Positions 10,359 through 26,760 are shown, counted from the first letter of the stretch. The stretch: DNA of 64,000 nucleotides from Dendrocalamus latiflorus (GCA_017311315.1 CM029609.1:42493166-42557165); one strand, 5' to 3'. The notes: generated by a model not told the origin, from the letters alone. Translations and numbers: made by a program.

Positions 10359-12339
10359 GTTCATCCGCCCTTCAAATCTATCCAACTTCCAAATAATACT
10401 CAGGGAGAAAGCTCCAAAGCATCTCCATTAAAAAATATTTCTAAAACCACTCATGGTGATCCTGTAAAAGTAGAACACATAGGACACCTAGTGGAACAAC
10501 AAAATTATACAAACATATCTTTACATGCTCTTGGACAGCAAACGGATCGCATCGAAAATATTCTCCTGGAAGGATCCAAGACCAACAAGGCTGAGGTAAA
10601 GATAAATTATCCATTTAATTCTCAGTCTGAATCATCTAACTCTCGATCTATTGTTCCTTTGTTTACCCCACAAATATTAGGTCCTAATATAAAGCTAGGG
10701 AAACAAAACGCAATAGGATCATCCGTCTCTACAGATTTGGTTAGTGAGTTAGCCAATAAGTTAAGTAACTTAAAGGTGAACAAAAATATTAATCAAATCT
10801 CTGATGGAGAAGATAATGATATGGTCAATAAGATCTTTAAACCAATTACTAATACTGCTAGGACAAGGAATTACTATCCTAGACCAACTTATGCTGATCT
10901 TCAACTGGAAGAAAGGCCTCAAATTAGTAATATGACATATTTCAATGGCAAAGAAATTGTGGAATGGAATTTAGATGGATACACTGAGTATCAAATATTT
11001 ACCCTTTGCCATCAAATGATTATGTATGCTAATGCTTGCATAGCTAGTGGTAATCCAGAAAGAGAAGCAGCCTCAATGATTGTTGTTGGATTCTCTGGTC
11101 AATTGAGAGGCTGGTGGGATCACTACATGGATTCTGATCAGAAGCAAGCAATTCTTAATGCAGTGAAGATAGATGGAAATGGCAATCCCATAGTCCGGGT
11201 AGATGCGCAAGGAAACCCTGTCGGTAACATCTCAGATGCCCTGACTACTTTGGTTTATAACATCGTCTATCATTTCGCTGGAAATTATCAAGATATCTAT
11301 GAGAAAAATAGAGAACAATTGATAAACCTAAGATGTAAGACTATGTCTGATTTTAGGTGGTATAAAGATACTTTCTTATCAAAATTATATACTCTTCCTG
11401 AGCCTAATCAAGATTTTTGGAAGGAAAAGTATATATCAAGACTACCTCCTCTATTTGCTGAAAAAGTTAGAAACTCTTTAAGAAAGGAAGGAGAGTGTAG
11501 TATAAATTATCAATTCCTAGATATAGGCAAAATCACCCAAAAGATACAGTTGGTAGGTGCTGAACTTTGTAATGACCTTAAAATCAAAGACCAACTGAAG
11601 AAACAAAAAATTATTGGGAAAAAGGAATTGGGAGATTTTTGCTATCAATTTGGATTTGAGGATCAACATGAAAAGAGACATAGGACAAAGTATGTCAAAA
11701 GATTTAGAAAAAACCATGTTGATAATAAGAAAGAAACTTATTATGTTAAGAGGAAGCGTCACCGAAAACCTCTTAAGAAAAATACTCCTAAAAAGGATGC
11801 TAAACCAATTGTATGCTATAAATGTGGACTAAAGGGTCATATAGCAAGCAATTGCTTTAAATCCAAAATCAAAAAAGAAATCCAAACTTTGCTAGAATCA
11901 GAGTCAGAAGACATTAAAGAAAAACTAGGAGATATCCTAAACCATATTGACAATGAGTCTAGTTCTGAAAATGAAGAAAAATCAGAAGTTAATCATTGTG
12001 AAGATAGTGTATGTTCTTGCTGTGAGCAAGATACATCTGATGAAAATATTCTAGTCCTCACAGACTTAGAACAATTTGTATTAGACACCTTTGATACGGT
12101 GCAAGATCCAAGAGAAAAAGAAGTTATCTTGGAAAGATTCTTATCAAGGGTAAAAAATAACAAGGAGAAGTTGGTAAAAGATATCCAACATAAAAAGTAT
12201 TTCTCTATTGATGAAGTCATCCAAAGAGTAGAAGATCATAAGAAGGCTAAGAAGCAGTTAAGTCTGAATGACTTGCTTCAAGAGCAAAATTATATAAAAG
12301 AAGTACTAAATGATCTTCAAAAAAGAATTCAAATTCTAG

Positions 12340-14491
<2,152 letters not shown>

Positions 14492-14689
14492 CACTACAAG
14501 GATTTCTAAATATTGCAACAACACATTATTTGTTGCATTATTTATTATTATTGCCATGAATTATTTTTCATAGCAATAAGTACATCATATTTCCATAAGT
14601 TTGAATCGTTGCAATATATTTTATTTTCATTGCAAAAGGTCATTCATATCACTAGTTTTGGGTCTTGGGTGTTGACATGTAAGAAGGCC

Positions 14690-17600
14690 AGTTAGCAAAA
14701 TAAGCAAATAAATTTCAAAAATGATAGGGCTCACCCGTCAGTCCCTCACTTCTATCTCCGTCTTCTTCTTACCTCTTCGCACTGGGGAGGTGGCCATGGG
14801 GGCCTCAACCAAGCTTGGCTTTGGTGAGGACAGCAACAATGGCAACATGCAAGCGCAAAAACAGGTTGCATTGGCTTGTGCGATCTCTAGGGTCACGGAG
14901 GTGTGGCCTGCAATGGCCTAAGGCGATGCACAGCTACAGACAAATGCAATAGCGGAGTACTAGCATGGTGGCGACAGCTAAATGGTAAGTAGAACAAAAA
15001 ATTAAGCACATCATGAGCATCGACATGACAAGGGTAAGGTTGTTAAAATCATGATTTTAGTTGTAGAATCGTACGATTCTATGATCCCACGAAGCTAATC
15101 CGACTCAAATCGCATCTTGAATCGTATCTGATAGAATCATGGTAGAATCACGATCTTAGTTATAGAATCATGTAGAATCACAGTAGAATCATAGTAGAAT
15201 GGCAGTAGAATCATGTAGAATCACGTATCATCCAAGATTATGAAAGATTTAGGTGTTTGGTTGTGTCCTATCCTCAATTTAAGTTGTATGTTAAATACTA
15301 AGTAGTTAATAGCTTAGATATTAAGATTTGAAGGTTTGGAATAATAAAAATTAATTTAATTATCTATTTATTTTATATTTTTAATGTAAAATGACCATAT
15401 TATTGTAATATTGATAACATCACTCTTCTAGTCGTAGCTCTCAATGACATAGAATTTAAACCATGATTTTAGTCATGAATAAGATATATTTTTTTAATCA
15501 AATTAGATGCTAAATGACCAAGTAAACATTTATATCACTCTTGAAATACACGGTAAATTAGAATAAGTATGGATCTTAGATTCTACGATTCGATCCTAGA
15601 ATGCAATCCTACTAGAGTGTCTTCAATCTAATTCAGAATCACGATTTTGACAACCTTGAACAAGGGGAACTCACCAGTGTGAACAACAAATACGGAGATG
15701 ATTTGGGGTGGTCTAGTGTCGTGAGTGAAGGGCGACGTGGCGATCTTCTCATGGCAGCACCGACCTGGAGTGGGAGGCCTTAAAATAGAGGTTTGGGGAG
15801 GAAGAAGGAGGTGTGATGGTTCTTTGGTAGGAAGGAATTAGTGGGAAGCTCACCGTAATAAGAATGGCAGCGATAGTGGTTGGTTTGGCCGAATGTGAGG
15901 AAGAAGACTGCGACGCGGTGCTCCTATGGGAAAATCCCAAAATTCGGTAAGGGGTTTTGAAGAGTATGCTTAGGAACACGTTGTGACATGAAAAGTTTGG
16001 AGGGATCACAACGGATTCAATGGGAACAACAAGATTGAGATGCAGCTTTGTCGGGCAATGCATCACTGGAGTTGAAGGTGATGACGATGTTCCTAGCGAT
16101 CCTACCAGGGAAATAAGAAATGGAGGAGAGGAATGAATGGGGGAACCAAGGCAGTGCTAAAGGGCATGATGGTGCAGGTCAGGGCACACTGGAGTGGCTA
16201 CGCGACCTTGGCAAAGCACGGTTGCTGGAACAGAGGAGCTAGAGCTCCTTGGTTTGGTTCTTCTTCTTTGGTGTGTGAGAGGGATGGAGGGAAGAGGGAA
16301 AATGAAAGAAGTGAAGATGTGAACCCAGCTATATCCTTTACTACAGCGGTGCGGTGAGGTGATGGTTGTGAGAGTAGGTCGATGGAGCTGGCTGTCAGGG
16401 GAGGGGAGAGAGAGGATGAACAAGGCTAACCAGGCGATGATTCGATGCTTACATATGAGTACACTTGTCCATGTAGGCGCCAAGTAGGTACCACATCAGC
16501 TAAAACCGCCTTTAATCTACCTCAGAGGGTAAAATAAATGGTATTGATACTTGAGAGGGGTAAAATATCTGGTTTTGTAGTTCAAGATTGAAACTTAGAC
16601 TGTCGCAAGAGTTCCGGGGGGGGGGGGGGTCAAATAGACTTATTCCTTAACAATTTGATATTACCATGATTTTATATCATTGCGATATTTATATTCTATT
16701 GCAACAAATATAGTAGCTACGAAAGTATTTTTTAAAAATATTCATCCCATAGAAAAAATTGGTTCGCAAGGGGCCACTAGTCATATTTCCTTAACCCCCT
16801 CTCTCTCGCCCCCCGTCCTCTCGTCCCCCATTGTTGCTAGCCAATCCCATGAAATTTGCTACCGATGATGACTCTTCTTGCCACCGATGACCATCTTCCT
16901 CCTATTCCCAACAACAGGAACCTCTTTGTGGTGTCTTTAGAATTTGGACATCGTGGGGCGAACAGATTAGTGAGGTCTCTATGCTGTCTTCCTTGACATT
17001 AGTGTCATCTTCCTCAACGCTATCTTCCTCACCTTGTCCAGTGATGTCAACCTCATCTTGGCTCTAGCACTACTGACCTGACCCTGGCCTTGATGCCACT
17101 CTCTCTCTCTCCCTCCCTCCCCCTCCTCATCCTTCTTAACCGACGCCGCCACCATCTCTTGCATGCACTACATCTGCTATCCCTGTGTGCATTGCCGCTG
17201 ACACCCCCAGCTCCAACCACACATTCCCACTTTGTCCTCCACCGTAACCTCACTGCTGATCTCATCCTCCACCGTGCCAACCCTGCCACTATCCAATCTC
17301 GCGGATGCCTGCCGTCACCATTGTAGGGAGCAGCCAATCACCTCCAAAGCCCTACCGCAATCATCTCCCACTAATTGCAAATAGAGAGGAGGTTGCAGAG
17401 GATGTTGTTCTTCATTTACTATTGCCTTCAGTAAAGTTGCCCACCAAGTGTTTGAGGTAATGGTTGATCCATCACAACACCTCATCCTCCTCAATTCAAG
17501 CTTTTTTTATTCGATGATATTGTTGAAGTGTGTTGTAGTATGTAAAATTTTTGCTTAGTTTAGTACTTGGATTATTTTATCTTGCACTGGTAGCTTGTGT

Positions 17601-18300
17601 GTGGTGCATGTTGCATTCTATTTGTTCTGTACTAAAATTTAGCTTTAAAGGCAATCAACTGTTGGAGATACTGACATCAGCTACTAGTGAGGCGATTAGC
17701 CCAGTTTCAATTAGTTCAATATTCCATTTGTCCCATATGCTATATCTTAAAATCATTGGATTCTTTGATTATCATCATCTTTGTATGTCTTTTAGTCTCT
17801 GTGCTCATGGGATCCTTGCAAGAGACCAAAGGTTGCAGAAGTTCTCCATCAAACATTCTTTAAGTAAAGCTATTATTTCTACTCTGTTGTTTTTATCTAT
17901 GTAGAAGCTCTTGAGAATATCTTATAGCTTTTTCCATCCCTGATACCCTTATTTATCTATGTTTGATCCATTTGTTTCAGTTGGGTTCACGAGCATAACA
18001 ATGCTCGAAGATGCTCTAATGGAACTATCCACAACTATACCTACTAGCAACACATCTATGAAATCAAATGGCTTATCTAAGATTGGTAATATGTACTATT
18101 TGTTTACTTAAGTGCTCATAATTAGCTAGCATTGCAAGCTACATTTTGATTATATTTATCCACCTTCTAGGTGTACAAATAAAACTTCAGATATGGATTG
18201 TCAAGTACCACATAAAAGTACAAGACCCACTGAGGATAACAACAAACTAACTACTAATCAAGTACCGGCAAGGAATAACCTAGGCAAGTTTCCTGTAATG
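14690..18300. other. Interior of the CACTA element: GC-richer segments, possible captured or residual gene pieces
   Basis: Segments at about 14720-14950, 15660-16480 and 16780-17340 are GC-richer than the surroundings and give frames on both strands, but I recognise no domain. A G14 homopolymer sits at about 16616-16630. At about 17990-18290 there are exon-like stretches (Ser/Thr-rich) bounded by GT/AG-like signals, perhaps remnants of a TNPA-type gene. Transduplication of host fragments is common in such elements but is not shown here. Confidence 0.35.
15035..15659. repeat. MITE nested in the CACTA element (625 bp)
   Basis: Terminal inverted repeats TAAGGTTGTTAAAATC (left) and TCAAGGTTGTCAAAATC (reverse complement of the right end) continue into a shared ATGATT/GTGATT. 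A direct repeat ACAAGGG flanks it (15028-15034 and 15660-15666). The interior is AT-rich with many copies of GTAGAATCA/TAGAATC. The 7-8 bp duplication suggests a hAT or similar superfamily. No coding. Confidence 0.75.
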
Positions 18301-19641
18301 GGTCATTTTGTCCAAATTCCTACATAAAATTTTGATATATTCTCTGGATAACTGTTCCTTTGGTTTGTAGCATTTCAGTTATATTTTCAAGCATACATGT
18401 AGGTTAAAAACTGAATGTAGAACATTTTAAATGGGTTCCCTGTTTCTCTGATTTGAAACCTTAGAAGCTATTTGGCTAGATTGAAATTTGGACAAATATT
18501 ACTACCTCTGTTAGTCTATTAGGACTACTATTATAAACTATTATCAATTTTTTAGTCAAAAATGATTTGAACATTACTTTTTACTACCTATTATGAATCT
18601 GTAAGGGTTTGTTCATGTTGGCCCTTCTTAAGACAACACACAGAGTAAAAACACTCCATTTAAAACCATACTATTGAGTACATATGATTAATGCTACGCA
18701 TCTTAGTTGAATCAATGTAAAGACAAACTACATAAATGTGCAATATATCCAAATTCCACTAATCCTATTGAATCATAGAGTACACACATCCAAATACAGG
18801 AGTGTACAATTTATACTGCCATTGTTTTAGTATCTAAATAAAAATAAGGTTACAATAACACATATAAACATGTAAGTTTGAATCTTTGCCTACTATTTTG
18901 TAGGTTGGTACCAATTTGATTGGAGATTGGTCACCACCGTAGAAATGATTTGCATTTATATTGTTGGATTCTAAAAACTGAATGCCCCAATTTCTATTGT
19001 GAAGAACATGTTGAGCATTTCTGTTTTTGCCATTTCTTGCTATATGAACGCTCCATTCATAGAGACAATATTTGATGTATTATATTAAAAAATTAAAACA
19101 TATCATTGTCTATGTGTTTGAAATGTATATTTTAGATTATTGCTTTATTTTTGAGTGTACAATTGCAATGGATGAATGAGCATATCAATAATTTTGGTAT
19201 TTCTAAGGTTCATTATATTACAATATTTTTTGTTGTTTTATATTTATATTGCAATGAAATATTTGTTGTACTAGCGCTCAATTACAACATTTTTGTTTGT
19301 TGCAATAGCTTATTACCACAAAAATTGCCTGTTGCAATATGTTGTTACCACAACAAATAGATCTTTGCAATAGGCTATTACCATGAAAAATACTTCGCGT
19401 CAATATATGCGTATTGCAACATTTCAAAATCATGGCGATAAAAACTATTGCAAAAACAAAATTGTTGCAATATCATAATTTGTTGTCATGATTAAATTTT
19501 GTTACGATTTGTTATTGCCACGGGTTTACTGCAATGGTTGGCAATGAATTTAATTTTGTTGTAACATGTACATATTGAAATAATTTTGAACTTAATGCAA
19601 CAATTGTTTCATTGCAATAAATAGGTTTTCTTGGAGTGATG

Positions 19642-20110
19642 GCCATACATATTTTACAATCGATACAAATTTCTTTTTAACTTGCCATCTTAACTACCTA
19701 CTAGTTATTCTAAAAAAAGCCTTCCTACTAGTTGTGTTGAGGTCTTTTGGATGTGAAATGTTATGGTTTTTTCTTACCTTTTTCCATGACTTAGTCAAAA
19801 CCATGCTATTGCCTTGCAATAAGTTGGATTTTGCTCTTGAACACCTTCCTATTTTTGAATATGAAATCAGAGACAACGTATAATCTAGACAATAAATATA
19901 AAATTCATGTAAAACTTAAGGAGGCAGCACAGGCCTAACCCATCAACTCCTAACATTTCTTGTCTAAACTCAAACATCTTAACATAAAGGACGAATTGCC
20001 AAACCAGTATGTACTAAAATATAGTCCTACATGGACAACAACACATTTGAGGAACTGCACAATTTTCTTCTCCCAGAAACCAAATCATTTCCCTAAAAAA
20101 AGAAACCAAA
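19642..20110. repeat. Fourth copy of the roughly 430-bp tandem unit
   Basis: This is the continuation of the repeat interrupted by the CACTA element. The landmark GGTCTTTTGGATGTGAAATG is at about 19741, followed by the CCATGCTATTGCC and GGATTTTGCTCTTGA blocks. A later segment containing TCTAAACTCAAA and AATATGTACT-like blocks matches copy 1 (about 13320-13370). Confidence 0.6.
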
Positions 20111-23100
20111 TCATTTAATCTATCCAATCACATAGCCCATAATGAGCTGCTAGCAATGAAAACTGACCCAAGACCCACCCGACAATCACCGGTACAAGCA
20201 ACCCTCTAGCCTCTGACATGGTAAATTTTGGGCAAGCTCTTCTGGGACCACATTGTGGCTAGGCTAGCTATTGCAGCAATGTTTCCACCATAGTGAAACC
20301 GATGGAGAGATGCAATGTGGGGGCTTTTTAACCTCACTGTCATGATGCATCCATCGATCGATCAAATAATTGTGCATTTTTTATACTTTGTGCAATTGTA
20401 CCAATAGGCAATAACAAGTCTAGTCGATGTCTCACTCTTGAGTTATTTTCCAGCTTTGTAGGAAGCTAATGGAAAGAAAGACAGAGAGATAAAGGCTTAC
20501 TTATTCATCTAGTTTCTTTACTTCATTTTCTAGCTCACTTGATCATGTTCAACTTCTATTCACTTCTTGAGCTAAATTGAGTTCCCTTTTGTAAAATTCT
20601 CTTCTAAATTCTAAATCAACTCAACTTTATATTTTTAAGAGAATTGAAAATGCGTTCATCAATAGATAGAGTGGGAGACTATGTACAAGGTCTAATACAT
20701 GTTTGTGATAAATAATTGACATTTTGGTTGAATTGAATTTGAATTTTGTAGTAGTTTTTTTAAAAAAAATCAGATTTGCTGACAATGTAGTTTAAAAAAA
20801 TCAGATTTTCTGACAGTGTTCCTAATTGGACTGGTCAGCGGGACCGATCGAACCGTTGGAGGGAAGTGATCGGGCTGGTGTGTAAATGGCGATCTGACCG
20901 GTGGTCCAATGTGACCAGATATTGGGTGGTTGTCTGATCATCGGGGTGGTATGACCGATTTCTAGTTAGCGGCCACTTTTTTCTAGAGAGCGTGCTTTGG
21001 TGTTGGTCACGTGCGATCGGATCGGACATGGTTGGTGGTCGGATCAAGGTGATTTGGCTGGTGTGATCGGCATTGAAGCTAAGGAGAGTGGTCAAACCAA
21101 AGGAGGCAGCTAGAAGGCAAATTGAGTTGACCTAAGTTGGTTTGAGGTCAGTTCATGGCTTGAAAGCTATGAGGGTTTGTGTTCACTACATGATGCATGT
21201 TTCTAACTAATGTGAATCAAATGCATAGAACGTGTGCTCAGTTTGGTTGCATGGTCTTTGAATGTACAGGTGGCTTCAAGGATATAGCACTCGATGGAAA
21301 TAGACTTTGACTAGATGGGGAAGTTGAGGTCCGAGCAGTCATGTAAGTTTGAGTGAGGCTATATGGCTCAAGCGGAAAGTATAGAGAAGACAAAGATCGC
21401 GAAAAGGTGAGTTGGTGCATGTGGTACACTAAGTGACGAGAACGATGCACGTAGAGACAGTTTGAGGGAGTTTGAATGCATGAAGATATGACAGCTAGTC
21501 ATTGGACACTACGGACTGTATATCAAAGCATGGGGAGATGCTTTGAGGTGATGATGAAGATAGAGTCAAAGGAAGGTGCCCGGAAGTTTTGTCAATGGTA
21601 TTTTGGTAGTTGGCAAAATATCGTGTTGGTGCCTTGATCAAAACTATGGCATTGAGAGCACAAAGGAGAAGTGGTTTTAGGTTAAAAAGAGCTGAAATTG
21701 ATAAGTGGATCAATCGCTAAAGAGTTAGCATGTTAAGTCTTGTAAATGCTTTGAGAAGCTTGCGCGACTGTGTAAAATCCGTGTTAGTATGTTTGACAGA
21801 CTTCCTTGGTAAGCTTAATGGGTTGGATCCATTAGAGTTGTGCTGGTTATTTAGAGGGGAGAAGATGGGGTGGGAGATCTAAGGATTCTATGGTTTAGTT
21901 TTTGCTCTACCACCTTGTCTCTTTTCATGGTTGTGTGAGAGAGAACTTGAGAGAGAAAAGGGTGGTACTTTAGCTGGACCTTGTAATCATCCATGAGTAT
22001 ATAAACATTGTCCTTCACTAAAATAGACTAAAGCTTTTGTCTCAATCATATTCTTGTTTGTTGTTTTACTTAGTTTTGCTTGTTCTTAAGCTAGATTTGT
22101 GATTCTGGATTTGTAGGAGTTTTAGCCTAATCTCTTGATTAAATTACCTTGCTAGAACATATGAGAATAGATCTAAAAGACCTCATATCTTAGATCCTCA
22201 TGAACAAGAAGTAATTTGAGATTTAGTGTTTTTGGTATTCTTGTGAACTAGATTTGATTCTCTTTAATTTGGTAAACTCGAGCCCAAGAACCTTGTGATT
22301 CTTGATTGATTTAGGTTCCTGTTGCCTTGAACAAGTCGCATGCAAAATTTAAATGTGTTTGGATGATAATTGGGCAAATACTTGAGATTTGAGCTTTTGG
22401 CCCAGAAGGTTTTTAGTTCTAAAAGCAGGGGACCGGTTGGACCGACTGTCGGTGTGACCAGTCATAGGCCGGTGGTTAGACCAACCCTTCAATGGCAGTC
22501 TGACTGGCCCTCTACAGGAGGCTATTGATTTTGTTGGCTCTTTGTTCCAATTTTGTTTTCCTTAGCCGTGTTGGTATGATCTAAACTTGGTGACTATCAT
22601 AGTCACTTGAGTGGAAATTTTGAATACTTAAGGGTAAAAATGTTCTAGGAATCATTTACCCCTTTGATTGCTAACATATGTCCTATGGATAGAACGATTT
22701 TTCCTAACTATATATAGAGCATATTACCAGCCCTCTGTGTATGCATGCCTCGTGGGTTCCTTATGTGATGGTTGTCCTTCACTGATTAGCTATTGTTTAC
22801 CAAGATGCTACTTGCATGGTGATCTCTCCATGTTGGTAGGCTAGGTGCTTCCATCCATGGAGATGATCTAAATCATGGCCCTTGCATTGTACGGCGCCGA
22901 GGGGACACACTATTGCTTCCAAATGGTGTCTCCTCTATCCATAGCAAGTAGATAGAGACCATGTAGCTGTCCTTATAGGCTAGTGGCAATGCTCTTCTGG
23001 TCTTCCCCTTGAAAAGTAAGCAAGTTGATATTTCAAAATCAAGAGAAGGTGCCACAACTTTCTGTGCGATACGAAAGAGGTCAATTTGGTTCATATCCCC

Positions 23101-23250
23101 TGCCGTTTAGGTTGATAGATAAGACATGCATATTCAAAAACTTAGTTTCATGTCCCATAAGAATTTGAGCATCAAAATGCCTTCTACCTTTGTATCAGTT
23201 GCCTTGTTTATGAGCACATGGCCTGTTTGCACCAATCTCCTCACACCATA
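20111..23250. repeat. Old repetitive DNA with scattered GGTC/GACCG motifs
   Basis: Clusters at about 20827-21090 and 22428-22510 carry variants of GGTCAGACCG/GACCGGT. The plus strand near 21950-22330 looks promoter/LTR-like: a GAGTATATAAAC box at about 21996-22007 and a GA-rich block. No terminal repeats, protein domain or target duplication could be fixed. All open frames here are short. I interpret it as degraded transposon sequence without assigning a family. Confidence 0.4.
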
Positions 23251-25105
23251 TTTGTAGGATCAGTATAGCAACAGAGGAGGAGGTGAATGATGCCTTCAAT
23301 TTTTTTTCAAGTATTTGTCAATCCTTCACTCCAATTGCTACAGAACTATGAAGCTCAGGATTGGAAGCTAACACTAAAGCAAGCAACTCAAGAACCAAAA
23401 TCCAACAATAACTCAAGCTCTAACAATCAGACTAGCTACCAGGGGAGGTATGATAGGTGTCCAGTGGTTTGACTGGCCTCTAGCAGTCCGATCAGAGGGA
23501 AGGTGGGTCTGATCGCTCCCATGTCCTAGAACTATAAATTTTAGTCCAAGCCAATGCAACTTTTGGTGCAACTCTAAAAATCCAATTCCAAATTATATGA
23601 ACTTTTGCACACATCTTACTTTAAGGTCTTAGGAACATATTTCATCTAAGGATTGCAAGAATCCATGTCAAAGTTTAGACATTTGTTAAAAACAAGTAAG
23701 CTTGCGCCAAAACCGGGCAAAAACCAAAAATGACGAATATGACTTGCTCGTAGGTGGAGGTACCCAAGATGGCTTTAGATATATTCCCACATGTCACAGC
23801 AAGGAAGAACTCCCAATGTTTGAGATAAAACTATTTGGATCAAGGAATTTTCTAAGAAGGTCAAATCCTAGCAAAAACAGACAACATCAATAACTTGCCA
23901 AACCTGATGTCTAGATGGATGATGATTGATTTCCATAAGATATATCTATCACTTACTCGTCCATGGCATCTAGTAAGATCAAGAAGGGGAGAGAGAAGAT
24001 CAAAACTACAAAAATAAAGAGCTAATAATCAACCAAAACAAGAGGGATCCATGAGATAAACAAAGTTTATATATTGTTACTTGAGAATAAAGGTTTTACA
24101 GCCACCCTACCTAGAGGACAAGAGAGTACACTATAATATTCACACTTCTCAAACCCTAATCCTAGAACACTTGGTTTCAATGAGGAAATCTATGATGTTT
24201 AGATGGTTAACTAGCAAGTTTCCATCTCAACCCGTTAAATTGATAGGCAACCAACACCTATCTAACCATAATAGATATTATCCACTAACACATATGGGAG
24301 AAACCCATTAACATCACACAATATGGGTTTTACTCACACACTACACCTATGCACGCTTTTTAAAGCACATGAGTTTGAATCCCCTAAGTCCTTAGCCTCT
24401 GATCCAACTTAATCTTCTCAGCTTTTCCTTAACCTAAATCATTGTCCTAAGCGCCGCTTGAGTGCCGCGGTTTTAATCCAAGGTACTTTTCGGTATTTTG
24501 GTCAACTTACCAAAATATCCTTTTTTGACCCAGTCTTTACCTTCGATTGCAAGCAATCATCAAGCATGCCACATGTAGGTGCATCACTGACTTGCCACAC
24601 ATAAGTAAGTCTATCCTGTTCTGGTTCCTATGGACCACGCCTCACATGGACCGACTAAACTACATGGTGTAACCCATCACTTGAACCTTTCTTCAACATT
24701 TTTCATCTTTCTCGTGCTATGTTTAAGCTCAGCCATCTCACCAAATATCTTTGATTGTTCTGGGCCTCAGCTGTTCCATGAGCATAGCCCCGATTCTCAC
24801 TGTTGACCATGATTGATTCCAAGCCTCCTACACATCTAAAGATAGATAAATTATTTTCGAACACAAGTTCTTCACAACTTGACCCATGTTAACTAAAACA
24901 TGCATTATGTAATACATATGGACTGATTTAGGTCAAAATAAATCAACCCACGACCAAAATAACCAAAACTCCCATTTTCAACCGAAGTACCTTGCCTTGC
25001 CGATCAGACCGCTAGCCCTGGCTGGTCTGACCGCTGTTGGTTGCCGGTCAGACCACTGCGCGCTGGTTGGTCTGACCGCTACCTTTGGTCGGTCAAATCG
25101 TCAAG
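23250..25105. repeat. Diverged copy of the GGTCAGACCG repeat family (copy 1)
   Basis: It begins with a TGTAGGATC...GCAACAGAGGAGG...GGTGAATGATGCC block at about 23253-23294 that matches 57787-57826. Motif-bearing stretches follow at about 23455-23520 and 24995-25100; the latter alternates GGTCTGACCGC and GGTCAGACC. Sequence between is non-coding and AT-rich. The shared order of blocks with the 57.4-58.5 kb region indicates one dispersed family. Confidence 0.5.
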
Positions 25106-26325
25106 TCTGCAACTTGTTTAGAAAACAACAAATTTGTAAAATTCAAATTTTCACTCCTCTAAAATGGCAATGGTTCATTACAATAAAACCATGAGCCTTC
25201 TCACATAGTCCTTCAATATTATTATTTTCTTTTTTCCCAACATCTTATTATCAATGATGCCCTCTTAATCTAAAAATAACAAAAGAAAGACAAAAGCTTA
25301 CAGAAAAATCTTTAAACATGCAACATGTGCTTGACACAGTTCAAGAATTGGGTATCCATGTACTTAGAAGGCGTTCATATTGTCTTTTGTTGATGGTTTT
25401 TTGTTGTAGCTTATGACTTTTGGTTGAAAATGAATAGTAGTGGCTGAAAGAAGTGGCTTTTAGAAGGAGAGACGAGCAGTACAAAAAGTGAGGTTGATAT
25501 GCGTGCACATGATGAAAGCAATAGGAATAGGGTGGGTGATGCACCCGTGACTTTGTATCTTATCCTCGGAGCGAGATTGTAGCGAGAGGAGTAAGACGCT
25601 ACTTCAAAAAATCAGATATTTATATTGGCTTTTTTAAATAAAAGACAGAAATAAAAGTCAATTTGAACATGGCCAGTGGTACAGTGAATCCTGCATTTTA
25701 GACTTTTTCTACTCAGTTGCCATTGGGGTTGGTTGGCTGCTGGTGATAAGGTAGGATTCTAAAACTTTCCCTCGTCCAATCATGTGCCGCAAAGTGGCCA
25801 AACTGTCGAGCTAATCACCTCACACTTGCCTAATTATTGTACAAAACAAATGCTCCATTTCCAAATGGAACTGACAAGTCTCTCTCTCGAGCGTCATTTC
25901 GTGCGTCAAGTAATTAACGGTGCAACTGGCGATTAACATTTCATGTAAGGTGTGAACACGCGGGATTGAGATTTCCCGAGGGTTCGTCATTGTTGGCGCC
26001 ACGTCAGCCAGGCCAGCCATGTCAACTTAATTATACCTTTTGCAAATCTGGTGATCGAGCAGAGACAAAGCAATTATATTATAGGCCAAAAAAAGTACTA
26101 TATATCCTTCTGCTAATTCGACACGTTAACATGACAGCGATGATTAGTTGATTAAAGCGCTGGTGCCTACGCAATACGTGTGAAGTGTGACGCTTGGGAT
26201 GGCTGAATCTGCAAGCTATAGCAATGGTTTAGGAGGGAAAATCTGAGGATTCATCACTGCAAAAGTATTAGAATTAATCTTGATGATGCTGCTATGTGTG
26301 GTAAGAAGATACGAGTGACGTATCG
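25106..26325. other. Intergenic, nothing recognised
   Basis: AT-rich DNA without a supported gene or transposon end. Confidence 0.35.
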
Positions 26326-26379
26326 GTGAGTCAACATATCAAGATTAAGGAAAAGAATGTTAAAATTAATATTGATGAT

Positions 26380-26760
26380 TCGTACATGGTCGAAGCCATG
26401 ATCGAAGGAGCAATCGAAGCCGAGGTCGAAGGAGCAGTTGAAGTTGTGGTCAAAGTTATGGTCAAAGTTGCAGTCGAAGTGACCATGGGCGATGTGGCCG
26501 TGGTCGAAGTAGCGGTGGTCAAAGTGACTGTAGTCGAAGAGTCAGTCGATGGCAGCCGTAGTCGAAAGTACAGTAGAGGTTGAAAGTGCTGTAGCAGTCG
26601 ATAGTATTGTAGCAGTTGAAAGTATTGTACGGTCGAGAGTACTGTAGTAGTCATGGGCACTGTAGTAGTTGTAGTGGATACTGTAGCTACCAAGTGATTC
26701 GGTCGTACTCGGAAGCTGTGGTTGAAGTAGCGTCATGGTCGTAACCTGTAAGAGTATTAT
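26380..26760. repeat. Low-complexity GTCGAAG/GTCAAAG-type repeat
   Basis: A diverged short-period array of GTCGAAG-, GTCAAAG- and AGTACTGTAG-type words. It translates as low-complexity Val/Glu or Thr/Ser-rich strings on either strand, so the frames at 26326-26693 are not genes. A related array (TTCGAC-type words) is at 63480-63820. Confidence 0.7.

Larger units (their letters stand above)
14492..19638. mobile_element. Non-autonomous CACTA (En/Spm) element, 5147 bp, TSD ATG
   Basis: The left end is CACTACAAGGATTTCTAAAT. The reverse complement of the right end reads CACTCCAAGAAAACCTATTT. Both lead into subterminal arrays of TTGCAATA/TATTGCAA motifs in both orientations (about 14506-14660 and 19200-19620), the usual TNPA-type binding architecture. 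The 3-bp target duplication ATG flanks it exactly (14489-14491 and 19639-19641). No tnp2-like transposase is recognisable, so it needed a helper. It split the tandem repeat of the flanks. Confidence 0.88.

Noticed and set aside
26326..26693. 85- and 120-aa frames, Val/Glu-rich or Thr/Ser-rich
   Set aside because: Low-complexity repeat translated on two strands; no start context or domain.
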